From contig CALJEL010000035.1 in assembly GCA_938074335.1 (NCBI GenBank), forward strand, positions 1 through 33,455: DNA of 33,455 bases, written 5' to 3'. Shown piece after piece: positions 9,004 through 21,688 of this stretch (within the stretch, counting starts at the first letter, position 1; every line of letters begins with the position of its first letter). Under the pieces are notes generated by a model. That model worked only from the letters and a program-made list of their open reading frames with translations. It had not been told where the DNA came from and made no database searches. This stretch comes from an uncultured bacterium. GTDB lineage: Bacteria; Nitrospirota; Thermodesulfovibrionia; Thermodesulfovibrionales; CALJEL01. The position numbers and the translations under genes were made by a program.

Positions 9004-10440
9004 TTAATCCATTGAAAGGGTCAGATGGAATGTCTGACCATCCCTGTAGATGAAGAGCAGTATATCTCTATCCTTGAGATTTGAAACAATCTTCTGATAA
9101 TCCTTTGTATTATTTATCCTTGTCCTGTTTATAGCCATTATCACATCACCCTTCTGAAGATAACCCTGTGCCGGGCTATCTTCAGATATATCTGAGACTA
9201 TAACACCGGTTATTCTTGATGGCAACTGAAGCTCTCTTCTTATCTCAGGTGTTATGTTCTGCACCACCACACCTTTAAGGGCATTCTCATATTCACCTCT
9301 TGCAGCAACCACCTCCATTGGTAATTCCTCTATGGTAACCCTTACTGAAAGCGTCTTTCCATCTCTGAATATCCTGAGCTCAATCTCTTTGCCTGGTGTG
9401 GTGCTTGCTACAAGGTTCCTTAGCTGTGTGGGATCAGTGATATCCTTTCCATTATATTGAAGTATTATATCTTCTTCCTTGAGGCCTGCCTTTTCAGCAG
9501 GGCTGTTTTCAAATACCTGATTTATAAGTACGCCCCTGTCTTCTTTAAGGCCAAAGTGTTTTTTCATATCAGGAGATAGTGCCTGTACAGTGACACCAAG
9601 CCATCCCCTTACAACCTTTTTGTGTTTTATGAGCTGGTCCATTACTGCCTTTGCCATATTTGATGGTATCGCAAAGCCTATACCCTGATACCCTCCAGTG
9701 GTACTGAATATGGCTGTGTTAATACCCACGAGCTCACCTCTTACATTCACCAGCGCGCCACCGGAATTGCCGGGATTAATTGCAGCATCTGTCTGGATAA
9801 AGTCTTCATAATCAGCAATACCAACATTTGCCCTTCCTGTGGCACTTACAATACCCATAGTCACTGTCTGATTCAGTCCATAGGGATTACCGATAGCTAT
9901 TACGAGCTCTCCAACCTTTAATTTATCGGAATCTCCGAATTCTATATAGGGAAGATCCTTTGCCTCTATCTTCACAACTGCAAGGTCTGTCTTTGGATCT
10001 GTCCCTATTACCTTACCCTTGAATTCCCTTTTATCAAGCAGGGTCACCTTTATCTCATCAGCTCCCCTTATGACATGATTATTTGTAAGGATATAGCCAG
10101 AGGGATCCACTATCACACCTGAGCCAAGACCTGTCTGTTTCCTCTCCCTGGGTATTCCAAAGGGTTCACCGAAGAATCTCCTGAAAAAGGGGTCATCAAA
10201 GAAGGGATCCCTGAGTCTTATGGTCTTTACAGTGGATATATTAACAACAGCAGGCTTTACTGCCTCCACAATAGAGGCCATTGCCTCTCCTGTCTTTGTG
10301 AGAAAATCAACAGACTCCTTTGGTATCTTCGGGCTTGAATACCCGAGGCTATGGATATCGAGATTGGAAGCAAGTATAAGGCCTATTATAAGTCCTGCAA
10401 TTATTGATAGTATGGATACAGTGAGTAATTTCCTTTTCAT
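9004..10440 (-). CDS. Do-like serine endoprotease (HtrA/DegP family) with two PDZ domains
   Basis: TNNHVI, DLAVVKI, GNSGGALVN catalytic motifs; N-terminal membrane segment. Confidence 0.95.
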   Translation of the reverse strand: MKRKLLTVSILSIIAGLIIGLILASNLDIHSLGYSSPKIPKESVDFLTKTGEAMASIVEAVKPAVVNISTVKTIRLRDPFFDDPFFRRFFGEPFGIPRERKQTGLGSGVIVDPSGYILTNNHVIRGADEIKVTLLDKREFKGKVIGTDPKTDLAVVKIEAKDLPYIEFGDSDKLKVGELVIAIGNPYGLNQTVTMGIVSATGRANVGIADYEDFIQTDAAINPGNSGGALVNVRGELVGINTAIFSTTGGYQGIGFAIPSNMAKAVMDQLIKHKKVVRGWLGVTVQALSPDMKKHFGLKEDRGVLINQVFENSPAEKAGLKEEDIILQYNGKDITDPTQLRNLVASTTPGKEIELRIFRDGKTLSVRVTIEELPMEVVAARGEYENALKGVVVQNITPEIRRELQLPSRITGVIVSDISEDSPAQGYLQKGDVIMAINRTRINNTKDYQKIVSNLKDRDILLFIYRDGQTFHLTLSMD

Positions 10441-10593
10441 GGCATGCCTCCTCTGTTACTCATAAGTTTCTTATTAATAATTTTAACATAAAACCCTTGT
10501 TATGTTATCAGGCTTTTTGTTAGGATATTCAAGGTTCAATACAGATTCATACCCTTAGGCCTTATTGCACAAATTCTTATTAGGAGGTAGGTT

Positions 10594-11013
10594 ATGAAGG
10601 CAAAGGTTACATTTGTGAAGGGACTTCAGTTTGTTGGTGAATCAGAGACAGGTCATGCAATTGTTATGGATGGAAATAGAGAATTGGGAGGTGAGGATAC
10701 AGGGCCAAGACCCATGGAACTGCTCCTTATAGGTCTTGGAGGATGTACAGGAATGGATGTGGTATCAATCCTCAAGAAAAAGAAGCAGGAACTTGAAGGT
10801 CTTGAGATAATCATAGATGGTAAAAAGGCAGAGGAACATCCCAAGAGGTTTACTGATGTGACCATAGAATTCAGAGTCAGGGGGAAGGCTCTATCTGAGG
10901 AGGCTGTAAAAAGGGCAGTAGAGCTATCAATGGAGAAATACTGTTCTGTAAAGGCAACACTGGAGAAAGAGACTAAGGTCTCTTTTAAGTATAATATAAT
11001 AAGCACTGAATGA
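10594..11013 (+). CDS. OsmC family peroxiredoxin-like protein
   Basis: GPRPMELLLIGLGGCTGMDVVSILKKK...VELSMEKYCSVKATLE; RBS aggaggtaggtt upstream. Confidence 0.9.
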   Translation: MKAKVTFVKGLQFVGESETGHAIVMDGNRELGGEDTGPRPMELLLIGLGGCTGMDVVSILKKKKQELEGLEIIIDGKKAEEHPKRFTDVTIEFRVRGKALSEEAVKRAVELSMEKYCSVKATLEKETKVSFKYNIISTE

Positions 11014-12664
<1,651 letters not shown>

Positions 12665-12668
<4 letters not shown>

Positions 12669-13396
12669 AAAAAGGTATATACATACTTCCCAATATGCTC
12701 ACCCTGGTAGGTATGTTTTTTGGTTTTCTGAGCATTATTGCAACCATGAGGGGGAATTATGTCCATGCTGCCTGGGCAATTGTGATTGCAAATATATTTG
12801 ATGGTCTTGATGGCTTTGTGGCAAGGGCAACGGGTGCATCATCAAGATTTGGTGTCGAGCTTGATTCCCTTGCTGACCTTATTGCCTTTGGTGCAGCACC
12901 ATCTATCCTTGTTTACAGATGGACACTCCAGGATTTTGGAAGACTGGGCTGGGCCTTCTCATTCTTCTTCCTTGCCTGCGGTGCCCTGAGGCTTGCAAGA
13001 TTCAATGTCCAGACAGCACCGGGCCAGTCAAAGGCCTTTACAGGTATGCCCATACCTGCTGCAGCAACCATAATGGCCTCTGTTGTTATATTTCACTACC
13101 AGTTCCATGATTATCCGCCTGAGAAGAGCCTCCTGGTTCTTATCCTTACAGCAATCTGTTCCTATTTAATGGTCAGTACACTCAGATTTCATGGACTTAA
13201 GGAGCTGAATTTGAGGAGCCGGAAACCCCTCTGGTTTCTTCTAGGGTTTATTCTTATTATGCTTGTCATAGTGATACATCCACCTGTGGCACTCTTTGTA
13301 TTTGCAATGGCATACCTTTTTGTTGGTATAATTGAGAATATATTTTTAATGTTCAGGAAAAAGAGGAAGGCTGATGAGGATAATAAAGGTCTTTGA
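12665..13396 (+). CDS. pssA: CDP-diacylglycerol--serine O-phosphatidyltransferase
   Basis: CDP-alcohol phosphotransferase motif [28 protein letters not shown]. Confidence 0.94.
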
Positions 13397-14882
13397 TACA
13401 ACACTCAGGGATGGTGAGCAATCTCCTGGTGCCTCCATGAATGTTGAGGAAAAGCTCCAGGTAGCAAGACAGCTTCAGAGACTCGGGGTTGATATTATTG
13501 AAGCAGGTTTTCCCATTGCATCACCAGGAGATTTTGAGGCTGTAAGAAGGGTTGCCTCTGAGATAAAGGGAGTAATCATTGCAGGTCTTGCAAGGGCAAA
13601 GGATGAAGACATTGAAAGGGCAGCAGAGGCCCTGAGACCTGCTCAGTTAAGGCGTATCCATACCTTTATTGCCACATCAGATATTCATCTGCAGTATAAG
13701 CTCAGGCTCTCAAGGGAGGCTGTTCTTGAGGCTGCCGAGAAGGCAGTAAAGAAGGCAAGGCAGTACACAGATGATGTGGAATTCTCTGCAGAGGATGCCA
13801 CCCGTTCGGAGCGGGATTATCTCTGCCGTGTCCTTGAAGCAGTTATTCAGGCAGGTGCAAGGACCATCAATATCCCTGACACTGTTGGATATGCTATACC
13901 TCAGGAATTTGGTGAACTGATTGAGTATATAAAAAATAAAGTACCCAATATTGATAAGGCAGTGATCTCGGTTCATTGCCATAATGACCTTGGCCTTGCA
14001 GTAGCCAATTCCCTTACAGCAATACTGAAGGGTGCTGGTCAGGTTGAATGTACCATAAATGGAATTGGTGAGAGGGCTGGTAATGCTGCCATGGAAGAGA
14101 TAGTGATGGCATTAAAGACAAGGCCAAGATTCTTTGAGGCTGATACAAAGATAGTAACTCAGGAGATTTATAAGACAAGCAGACTTGTCTCCAAGATAAC
14201 AGGAATGGTTGTTCAGCCCAACAAGGCAATAGTTGGTGCAAATGCCTTTGCCCATGAGGCTGGTATCCATCAGGATGGATTCCTCAAGGAGCGTTCAACC
14301 TATGAGATAATGAGGCCTGAGGATGTTGGGATACCACAGTCAAAGCTGATTCTTGGGAAGCATTCAGGAAGGCATGCCTTTAAGGCAAGGCTTGAGGAGC
14401 TCGGATACCGTCTTTCAGAGGAAGAACTTAACAGGGCCTTTGAGAGATTCAAGCACTTAGCTGATCAGAAAAAATATATATTTGATGAAGATATAGAGAC
14501 CCTTGTTTCAGAGGAGGTATCAAAGATTCCTGAGATATACAGACTCCTTGACCTCTCTGTAACGAGCGGGACAAATGTAAAGCCCACTGCAAGGATAAGG
14601 CTTGGAATAAATGATAAGGTGGTAGAGAGGATTGAGCAAGGAGACGGGCCTGTTGATGCTGTTTACAGGGCAATCGCCTCCATAACCGAGACAAAGAGTG
14701 AGCTTTTAAGATTTGAGGTTAAGAGCATCACGGGTGGCACAGATGCCCTTGGTGAGGTTACTGTTACACTTGAAGAAGAAGGTTATACTGTAAGAGGACA
14801 GGGTGCTGATACTGATATAATAGTTGCCTCTGCAAAGGCCTATATTAATGCCCTTAATAAACTTGCAATCAGGAAGAGGTGA
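13374..14882 (+). CDS. leuA: 2-isopropylmalate synthase
   Basis: [56 protein letters not shown]. Confidence 0.96.
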   Translation: MRIIKVFDTTLRDGEQSPGASMNVEEKLQVARQLQRLGVDIIEAGFPIASPGDFEAVRRVASEIKGVIIAGLARAKDEDIERAAEALRPAQLRRIHTFIATSDIHLQYKLRLSREAVLEAAEKAVKKARQYTDDVEFSAEDATRSERDYLCRVLEAVIQAGARTINIPDTVGYAIPQEFGELIEYIKNKVPNIDKAVISVHCHNDLGLAVANSLTAILKGAGQVECTINGIGERAGNAAMEEIVMALKTRPRFFEADTKIVTQEIYKTSRLVSKITGMVVQPNKAIVGANAFAHEAGIHQDGFLKERSTYEIMRPEDVGIPQSKLILGKHSGRHAFKARLEELGYRLSEEELNRAFERFKHLADQKKYIFDEDIETLVSEEVSKIPEIYRLLDLSVTSGTNVKPTARIRLGINDKVVERIEQGDGPVDAVYRAIASITETKSELLRFEVKSITGGTDALGEVTVTLEEEGYTVRGQGADTDIIVASAKAYINALNKLAIRKR

Positions 14883-14917
14883 ATGGGTGAATGGGTGACG
14901 AGGTAAGGCCGGAGATA

Positions 14918-17686
14918 ATGGATTACAGAGATACTTTAAATCTTCCGAAGACAGATTTTCCCATGAAGGCAAACCTTCCAGAGCGGGAAAAGGAGATACT
15001 GGAGTTCTGGAAGGAAAATAAAATTTATGAAAAGATGCAATTGAAGGACCGGTCAAAGACCTATATCCTTCATGATGGACCCCCTTATGCAAATGGTCAT
15101 ATCCATATGGGTCATGCACTGAATAAGGTCCTTAAGGACATAATTATAAAGTACAAGACCATGAAGGGTTATTATGCACCTTTTGTTCCTGGATGGGACT
15201 GTCACGGACTTCCTATAGAGCTTCAGGTGGATAAAAACCTCGGTCAGAAAAAGGTATCAGTCTCTGTGCTTGAAAAACGCAGGCTCTGTAAGGAATATGC
15301 CGAGGAATTCGTAAAGATTCAAAGGGAGGAATTTGTCAGACTCGGTGTATTTGGTGACTGGATGAGGCCTTATCTTACAATGGACCCCCTTTATGAGGCA
15401 GCCATTGTAAAGGAGTTCTTTGAATTTGTCAAACTGGAAAATGTCTATAAGGGTAGAAAGCCTGTTCACTGGTGTCCATCCTGTGTTACAGCCCTTGCTG
15501 AGGCAGAGGTTGAATACAATGAGAAGGAGTCACCTTCAATCTATGTAAGATTCAGGGTGACTCAGGAAGATGTAGAAAGGCTCTTTCCTGAACTCAGGGG
15601 ACTCGCAGTCTATTTAATCATCTGGACAACCACGCCCTGGACACTCCCTGCCAATCTTGCCCTTGCTGTTCATCCAGAAATCAGGTATATAGGTATAGAG
15701 AAAGACAGCAGTGTCACGATCTTTGCCTCCACACTATCAGAAGACAAGAGGCAGAAGCTTAATCTTGAGGGAAGGTGTGTTCTTCAGGTAAAGGGCTCAG
15801 AACTTGAAGGTATAAAGGTGGAGCATCCCTTTATTGATAGATTGAGCACAGTTGTCCTTGCTGATTTTGTTGATATCTCTGAGGGAACAGGTATTGTTCA
15901 TATAGCACCCGGTCACGGCGAGGAAGACTATATAGTTGGCCTCAAATACGGGTTTCCAATATATGCACCTGTTGATGACAGGGGAAATTTTACAGAAGAG
16001 GCAGGAGACCTTAAGGGAGAGTTTGTCTTTAAGGCAAACGAGAGGATAAACAGGATACTTGAAGAAAAAGGAGCCCTTCTTTATAAAGAAAGATATACCC
16101 ATTCTTATCCTCATTGCTGGAGATGTAAGAAGCCTGTAATCTTCAGGGCTACAGAACAATGGTTTATATCAATGGAAAAGAATAATCTCAGGAAGAGATG
16201 TCTTCAGGAGATAGAAAAGGTAAGGTGGATACCAGCCTGGGGCAGGGACAGGATTTATAACATGATGCTTCACAGACCGGACTGGTGTATTTCAAGACAG
16301 CGCTCCTGGGGTGTGCCAATAACACTTCTTACCTGTGAGAGATGCGGGACTACTTTCAAGGATGAGAGATTCTTTAAAAGGACCATTGAGCTCATATCCC
16401 ATGAAGGTTCTGATATATGGTTTACAGAACCCGCGGAGACCTTCCTTCCAGAGGGTAGCAGGTGTGAAAAATGCGGTAATACCTCCTTTAAAAAGGAGAT
16501 GGATATCCTTGATGTCTGGTTCGAGTCAGGTGTGAGCCATGCTGCTGTGCTTGATAATGACAGCAGACTCTCCTGGCCTTCTGACATGTATCTTGAGGGA
16601 AGTGATCAGCACAGGGGATGGTTTCAGAGCTCATTGATTGCATCAACAGGAACCCGTGACAGGGCTCCATACAGTACAGTCCTTACCCACGGCTTTGTTG
16701 TTGATGGTCAGGGTAAGAAGATGTCCAAATCCCTTGGAAATGTTATAGCACCAGAGGACATTATCAAGCGCTCAGGTGCGGAGATTATAAGGCTCTGGGC
16801 TTCTGCAGAAGACTACAGGGAGGATATGAGACTTTCTCAGGAGATCATAAACCGTCTTGTGGAGGCCTACAGAAAGATAAGGAATACCGCAAGGTTTCTC
16901 CTCGGTAATATCTATGACTTCGACCTGGAGGACCATAGCTCCCGTCTCCTGGAGATTGACAGATGGGCAATGAGCAGGCTTCAGAATCTGATTATAAAAG
17001 TAACAGAGGCCTATGAGAGATTTGAATTTCACCAGGTCTTTCACAGTATTTATACATTCTGCGTAAATGATATGAGTGCTTTTTATCTTGATATCCTTAA
17101 AGACAGGCTTTATACATTCAGGGCTGATTCCCTTGAGAGGCGGGCAGCACAATGGGTTTTATATAACATACTTTCAGTGATGACCAGGCTCCTTGCACCT
17201 GTGCTTTCCTTTACAGCTGAAGAGATATGGATGCACATGCCAGGCAGAAAGAGCATAAGCGTGTTCCTTGCAGAATTTCCCGAGCCTGATAAGAAATTCC
17301 TTGACAGGGAACTTGAGGAAAGATGGCAGAGGCTTATTGCTGTGAGGGATGAGGTCAACAAGGCGCTTGAGATAAAGAGAAAGGAAAGGTTTATTGGAAA
17401 TTCTCTTGAGGCAAGGGTAATCCTTTATGCCCCTTCAGAATATCAGGAGCTCCTTACTCAATACAGGGAATTCCTTCCCTATCTCTTTATTGTCTCACAG
17501 GTTGAAGTGAGGACAAATAAGGATAAAAAGGGTTTTTTTGAGAGTGAAGAAATAAAGACTTTCTCCATTGATATAGAAAGGGCAGAGGGAGAAAAATGTG
17601 AAAGGTGCTGGAATTGGAGCCCCTCTGTTGGAAGATTCAAGGAGCATCCCTCCATATGTGAGAGATGTTATAATGTATTGAGATGA
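14918..17686 (+). CDS. ileS: isoleucyl-tRNA synthetase (start probably ATG 14918 rather than 14891)
   Basis: HDGPPYANGHIHMGHALNK (HIGH), KMSKSLGN (KMSKS), C-terminal CERCWNW...CERCYNVL zinc site. MDYRDTLNLPKTDFPMKANLPERE is a typical N-terminus. Confidence 0.95.
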   Translation: MDYRDTLNLPKTDFPMKANLPEREKEILEFWKENKIYEKMQLKDRSKTYILHDGPPYANGHIHMGHALNKVLKDIIIKYKTMKGYYAPFVPGWDCHGLPIELQVDKNLGQKKVSVSVLEKRRLCKEYAEEFVKIQREEFVRLGVFGDWMRPYLTMDPLYEAAIVKEFFEFVKLENVYKGRKPVHWCPSCVTALAEAEVEYNEKESPSIYVRFRVTQEDVERLFPELRGLAVYLIIWTTTPWTLPANLALAVHPEIRYIGIEKDSSVTIFASTLSEDKRQKLNLEGRCVLQVKGSELEGIKVEHPFIDRLSTVVLADFVDISEGTGIVHIAPGHGEEDYIVGLKYGFPIYAPVDDRGNFTEEAGDLKGEFVFKANERINRILEEKGALLYKERYTHSYPHCWRCKKPVIFRATEQWFISMEKNNLRKRCLQEIEKVRWIPAWGRDRIYNMMLHRPDWCISRQRSWGVPITLLTCERCGTTFKDERFFKRTIELISHEGSDIWFTEPAETFLPEGSRCEKCGNTSFKKEMDILDVWFESGVSHAAVLDNDSRLSWPSDMYLEGSDQHRGWFQSSLIASTGTRDRAPYSTVLTHGFVVDGQGKKMSKSLGNVIAPEDIIKRSGAEIIRLWASAEDYREDMRLSQEIINRLVEAYRKIRNTARFLLGNIYDFDLEDHSSRLLEIDRWAMSRLQNLIIKVTEAYERFEFHQVFHSIYTFCVNDMSAFYLDILKDRLYTFRADSLERRAAQWVLYNILSVMTRLLAPVLSFTAEEIWMHMPGRKSISVFLAEFPEPDKKFLDRELEERWQRLIAVRDEVNKALEIKRKERFIGNSLEARVILYAPSEYQELLTQYREFLPYLFIVSQVEVRTNKDKKGFFESEEIKTFSIDIERAEGEKCERCWNWSPSVGRFKEHPSICERCYNVLR

Positions 17687-18156
17687 TAAAGAAACTTTTT
17701 TTAATAATCTTTTTTATCGCCTCTGACCAGGTTACAAAGTATCTTATAAGAGAAAACCTGAGCCCTTATGAGGTTATTAAGATTATTCCTGGTATCAATA
17801 TTGTTCATGTATCAAATACCGGAGCAGCCTTCGGGATTCTGAGAGGAGCAGGAAACAGTTTTTTCATAATAATATCCCTTGTTGCCATAGCGGTAATCTT
17901 TTATCTTCTTTTTAAAGAGAAAAGGCATTTCATCCCTTATAGCCTTATACTAAGTGGAGCCATAGGGAATCTACTTGACAGGATTTTTATCGGACATGTG
18001 ACAGACTTCATAGATATTTATGCAGGAAGATTTCACTGGCCAGCCTTTAATGTTGCAGATTCCTGCCTCACGATAGGGATAATATTACTGGGTATCCAGC
18101 TTATCCGAGAAAGGAGTGCTGATGAACGCAGCAAGAGAGCTTTTCAGGAAAGGTAA
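17683..18156 (+). CDS. lspA: lipoprotein signal peptidase
   Basis: VSNTGAAFGIL, AGAIGNLLDRI-like GAIGNLLDRIFIGHVTDFIDIY, FNVADSCLTIG. Confidence 0.95.
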   Translation: MIKKLFLIIFFIASDQVTKYLIRENLSPYEVIKIIPGINIVHVSNTGAAFGILRGAGNSFFIIISLVAIAVIFYLLFKEKRHFIPYSLILSGAIGNLLDRIFIGHVTDFIDIYAGRFHWPAFNVADSCLTIGIILLGIQLIRERSADERSKRAFQER

Positions 18157-19006
18157 GGAATGCCTGAACAAAAACTGGCTCAGGGCTTATCAGTTTTTTC
18201 TTGCGGCAAGAGAGGCTGATCCAGCCTTTGTGCCTGTCTATTATGAAATGGCAGAATTACTTCATAAAAGGGGATTCACTAAGGAGGCCTTTTCTTTTCT
18301 TGAAGATGCCTTGAGCCTTAAGCCTGATGATCATCTGGGACTCTTTGCCATGGCAAATCTCAATCTTTCAACAGGAAAACCAGGACCGGCCCTTAAGTAC
18401 TACAGAAGGCTTTATGAATTAATGGAAAATCCTCCATCTGATATTTTTTTTCTCATGGGGCTATGCCATAGCCTGCTGGGACATTACAGAAAGGCCCTTG
18501 CACTTGTTAAAAAGGCCATAAATCTTGATCCCTATCTTCTTGAGGCCTATGACCTCTATGGAAGGCTCTGTCTTGAGACAGGTAAATATGAGGAGGCTGA
18601 ATCTTCCTTCAGGTATATACTTCAGTATGATAATGAGGATGCAAATGCCCATTATATGCTCGGTGTGAGCCTTGCGAGGCAGTATAGATGGAAGGAGGCT
18701 ATAGAAGAATGGGAGAGGGTTGTTGAGCTCTCTCCTGAGAATGATGATGCCATAAGGGAGCTCGGGTGGGCCTGGAATATGATGGGAGACCCTGAAAGGT
18801 CCATGTTCATGCTCAGGAGGGCCCTTGACCTTAATCCCTATAATCTCCAGGCAAGGATAGACCTGAGTGCTGTCCTCATCGGTCAGAGATTTCTAAATGA
18901 GGCTGTAAAAGAACTTGAGATAGCAAAGAAGCTCGATCCCCAGAATGACCTTGTTGAGAAACTTCTAAATGAGATTAGAGGAGTGGCAGGAACTGATGCA
19001 TCCTGA
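18122..19006 (+). CDS. tetratricopeptide repeat protein
   Basis: Multiple TPR units (AYDLYGRLCLETGKYEEAESSFRYILQYDNEDANAHYMLG). Start overlaps the lspA 3' end; exact start uncertain. Confidence 0.85.
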   Translation: MNAARELFRKGKECLNKNWLRAYQFFLAAREADPAFVPVYYEMAELLHKRGFTKEAFSFLEDALSLKPDDHLGLFAMANLNLSTGKPGPALKYYRRLYELMENPPSDIFFLMGLCHSLLGHYRKALALVKKAINLDPYLLEAYDLYGRLCLETGKYEEAESSFRYILQYDNEDANAHYMLGVSLARQYRWKEAIEEWERVVELSPENDDAIRELGWAWNMMGDPERSMFMLRRALDLNPYNLQARIDLSAVLIGQRFLNEAVKELEIAKKLDPQNDLVEKLLNEIRGVAGTDAS

Positions 19007-19766
19007 CCTATTCAGGATAGGACCAATAACGATCCATACCTATGGAGTAATGGTAGCCATAGGATTTCTCCTCGGTGTTGGTCTTGCCTTAAGGCAGGCA
19101 AGAAGAGAGGGGATTTCTCCAGAAAGGATTTCTGACCTTTCCTTTTATCTCCTTCTTGCTGCACTCATAGGTTCAAGGGTTTTTTATGTACTGCTTAACC
19201 CTGGACCTTACTTAAAGAATCCTCTCGCCATATTGAAGATATGGGAAGGAGGTCTTGTCTTTTATGGAGGATTGATCTTTGCTGTTCTAACAGGCGTAAT
19301 TTATATAAAGAGGCATGGCCTCAATCTCTGGCAGATTGCTGATATCTTTGCACCATCCATAGCAATAGGCCATGCAATTGGAAGGCTTGGCTGTTTCTCT
19401 GCTGGATGCTGTCATGGAAGACCAGCAGACCTGCCCTGGGCAGTTACATTTACAGATCCACATTCACTTGCACCATTGGGGATTCCAGTACATCCCACTC
19501 AGTTATATGAAGCAACTGGTGAGTTCATAAATTTTCTGCTCCTGATACTCCTCAGAAGGAGACAGGGCTTCAGAGGTGAACTCTTCTGGACCTATGTGAT
19601 GCTTTATTCAATTTTAAGGTTTTTCGTGGAATTCTTCAGGGGTGATGCTGCAAGAGGTATGCTTACCGAGGGCCTCTCAATGGCACAGGCAATAAGTATA
19701 TTAATGTTTTTTGTTGCCATAGGATTCATGACATATCTCAGAAGCCGTGGAGCAGAGAAGAGATAA
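18996..19766 (+). CDS. lgt: phosphatidylglycerol:prolipoprotein diacylglyceryl transferase
   Basis: MHPDLFRIGPITIHTYGVMVAIGFLLG...AIGRLGCFSAGCCHGRP, HPTQLYEA. ATG at 18996 preferred. Confidence 0.94.
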   Translation: MHPDLFRIGPITIHTYGVMVAIGFLLGVGLALRQARREGISPERISDLSFYLLLAALIGSRVFYVLLNPGPYLKNPLAILKIWEGGLVFYGGLIFAVLTGVIYIKRHGLNLWQIADIFAPSIAIGHAIGRLGCFSAGCCHGRPADLPWAVTFTDPHSLAPLGIPVHPTQLYEATGEFINFLLLILLRRRQGFRGELFWTYVMLYSILRFFVEFFRGDAARGMLTEGLSMAQAISILMFFVAIGFMTYLRSRGAEKR

Positions 19767-20976
19767 GCCCTCTCATGATCCTCTATTTCTCAATAAACTT
19801 AAAAGAGAGATAGAGGAATGGCTCAGGGAAGGATTGATTGATGAACCACTCAAGGACAGACTCCTTTCAAGATACAGGTTTATTGAGGATACAGGGCAAA
19901 GGGCTGTTCCATCAAGACTCATAACAACGCTCTCTGTACTGGGTGCAATACTTGCAGGCCTTGGTGTCATTCTATTTGTTGCATCAAACTGGTCCTTAAT
20001 TTCGAGATGGGGCAAGATAGCAATCCTGTATAGCTCTCTTATTTTAACCTACGGGTGTGGTTATTATCTGGGTTATGAAAGGCAAAACTATCCAAAGACA
20101 GGTGCAGCCCTTATCTTTGCTGGTTCCTTTGTATTCGGTGCGGGTCTATTCCTTATCAGCCAGATATATCATATAAGTCTTCATTATCCCAATGGAGTTC
20201 TTGCCTGGTCACTTGCTGTTATGCCAGTGGCTTATCTGCTCAGGTTGAGGACATTGCTGAGCCTTTCCATAGTGGTTCTTCTTGTATGGTTCGGGATGGA
20301 GGCAAGTTTTCAGGTTATTGAAGATGAAAGGGTTTATATGCACTATATATTTCTGTATTTCATGGCAGGTATAACTCTATGGTCAATTGGACTGATGCAC
20401 AGGGATTTTTTATCTCTTAAGACCTTTTCAGGACCTTATATAATTACAGGGGTAGTTGTAACATTTCTATCATGGTTTATCCTTACATTTACTGATGCAT
20501 GGCAGAATTCCGGACAGAATGAGCTTCTTATTTTCTTTATTGTGATAACAGGTCTATTTTTATTGTCAATCGCCTTCCGTTCCTTAGCAGGAGACAATGA
20601 AAGGCTATGGTTAATTGAGAGTATCTCACTCTTTATATTAATAGCCATTGTGTTTTATCTCTCTGTATCAGCAGGTAATTTTTCAGGGAGCAGTTTAAGA
20701 ATATATGTAATACTATCTAATATTTTATTCCTGATAGTAACCCTTGGAGTTATGATCCTTGGATACATAAGGAGGTATCCAGCCTATATAAATACAGGTC
20801 TCTTATTTTTTGTACTTTTTGTATTTGCAAGATACTTTGATATCTTCTGGGAGATGCTTCCGAGGTCGCTATTTTTTATCACAGGTGTGCTGCTTCTTCT
20901 TATAGGTGGTTTTATGCTTGAAAGAAAGAGAAGAAAGGTCATCAGGCAATTTAAGGAAGGCACAGATGCGGTATAA
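19747..20976 (+). CDS. DUF2157-type multipass membrane protein
   Basis: N-terminal helical region then VLGAILAGLGVILFVASNWSLISRWGKIAIL and many TM segments. Confidence 0.8.
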   Translation: MEQRRDKPSHDPLFLNKLKREIEEWLREGLIDEPLKDRLLSRYRFIEDTGQRAVPSRLITTLSVLGAILAGLGVILFVASNWSLISRWGKIAILYSSLILTYGCGYYLGYERQNYPKTGAALIFAGSFVFGAGLFLISQIYHISLHYPNGVLAWSLAVMPVAYLLRLRTLLSLSIVVLLVWFGMEASFQVIEDERVYMHYIFLYFMAGITLWSIGLMHRDFLSLKTFSGPYIITGVVVTFLSWFILTFTDAWQNSGQNELLIFFIVITGLFLLSIAFRSLAGDNERLWLIESISLFILIAIVFYLSVSAGNFSGSSLRIYVILSNILFLIVTLGVMILGYIRRYPAYINTGLLFFVLFVFARYFDIFWEMLPRSLFFITGVLLLLIGGFMLERKRRKVIRQFKEGTDAV

Positions 20977-21679
20977 ATTCATAATACTTATCTTGATCCA
21001 GATATTTATTCTTACAGGGATTATCCTTTACAGAGAACACTGGATAAAGACAGGCACAAAGATTATCCTTAAAACAGCACCTATTGATCCGAAGGATATA
21101 TTCAGGGGAGACTATCTTTTACTGAGATATCATATCTCAAGCCTTGACCTTGATAAACTCAATGTAAGGGAAGACTTTAAAAAGAAAGAAAGGGTATATG
21201 TGAGCCTTGAAAAGGCTGATGATATATGGAGACCTGTTTCTGTTACAAAGGCAATGCCGTCTCAGGGGATTTTCATACAGGGCAGGGTGAGGTCTTTTTC
21301 TGAGTCTTCAAGATGGGAGATTACGGTTCAGGATGAGGCAGGACAGATTGTGAATCTCAGCATAGCCCATTCTCCTAAGTTGAGAAAAGAGGATCATGTG
21401 CTTTTCTGTATTGATTCAGAAAGGAATGTGCTTGCCTTTTTTAAAGATCTTGAAAAGACCTGTTCTTCAGGTGCTCCTGTGCAGGGAATAGTTGAGGATG
21501 TGAATCCTGTAAATTTCAGGAGACTTGACATTGAATATGGTATAGAGAAGTATTTTGTGGAAGAAGGTGCAGGTAGAGGAATTGAAGGGCAGAGAGAGCT
21601 TATGTCAGAGGTTTCTATAAGAAGAGATGGAAGGCCTATCATCACAGGGCTTTATATTGATGGAAAGATAATAAGATAA
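20966..21679 (+). CDS. GDYXXLXY-domain membrane-anchored protein
   Basis: TAPIDPKDIFRGDYLLLRYHIS motif. ATG 20966 (MRYKFIILILIQ) preferred over the ORF-track start; typical partner of DUF2157 proteins. Confidence 0.85.
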   Translation: MRYKFIILILIQIFILTGIILYREHWIKTGTKIILKTAPIDPKDIFRGDYLLLRYHISSLDLDKLNVREDFKKKERVYVSLEKADDIWRPVSVTKAMPSQGIFIQGRVRSFSESSRWEITVQDEAGQIVNLSIAHSPKLRKEDHVLFCIDSERNVLAFFKDLEKTCSSGAPVQGIVEDVNPVNFRRLDIEYGIEKYFVEEGAGRGIEGQRELMSEVSIRRDGRPIITGLYIDGKIIR

Positions 21680-21688
21680 AATTTTTTC

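Noticed and set aside
14891-14917. N-terminal extension MGDEVRPEI of IleS
   Set aside because: Encoded partly by the octamer array and lacking typical IleS N-terminal sequence; MDYRDTLNLPKTDFPM fits as the natural start.
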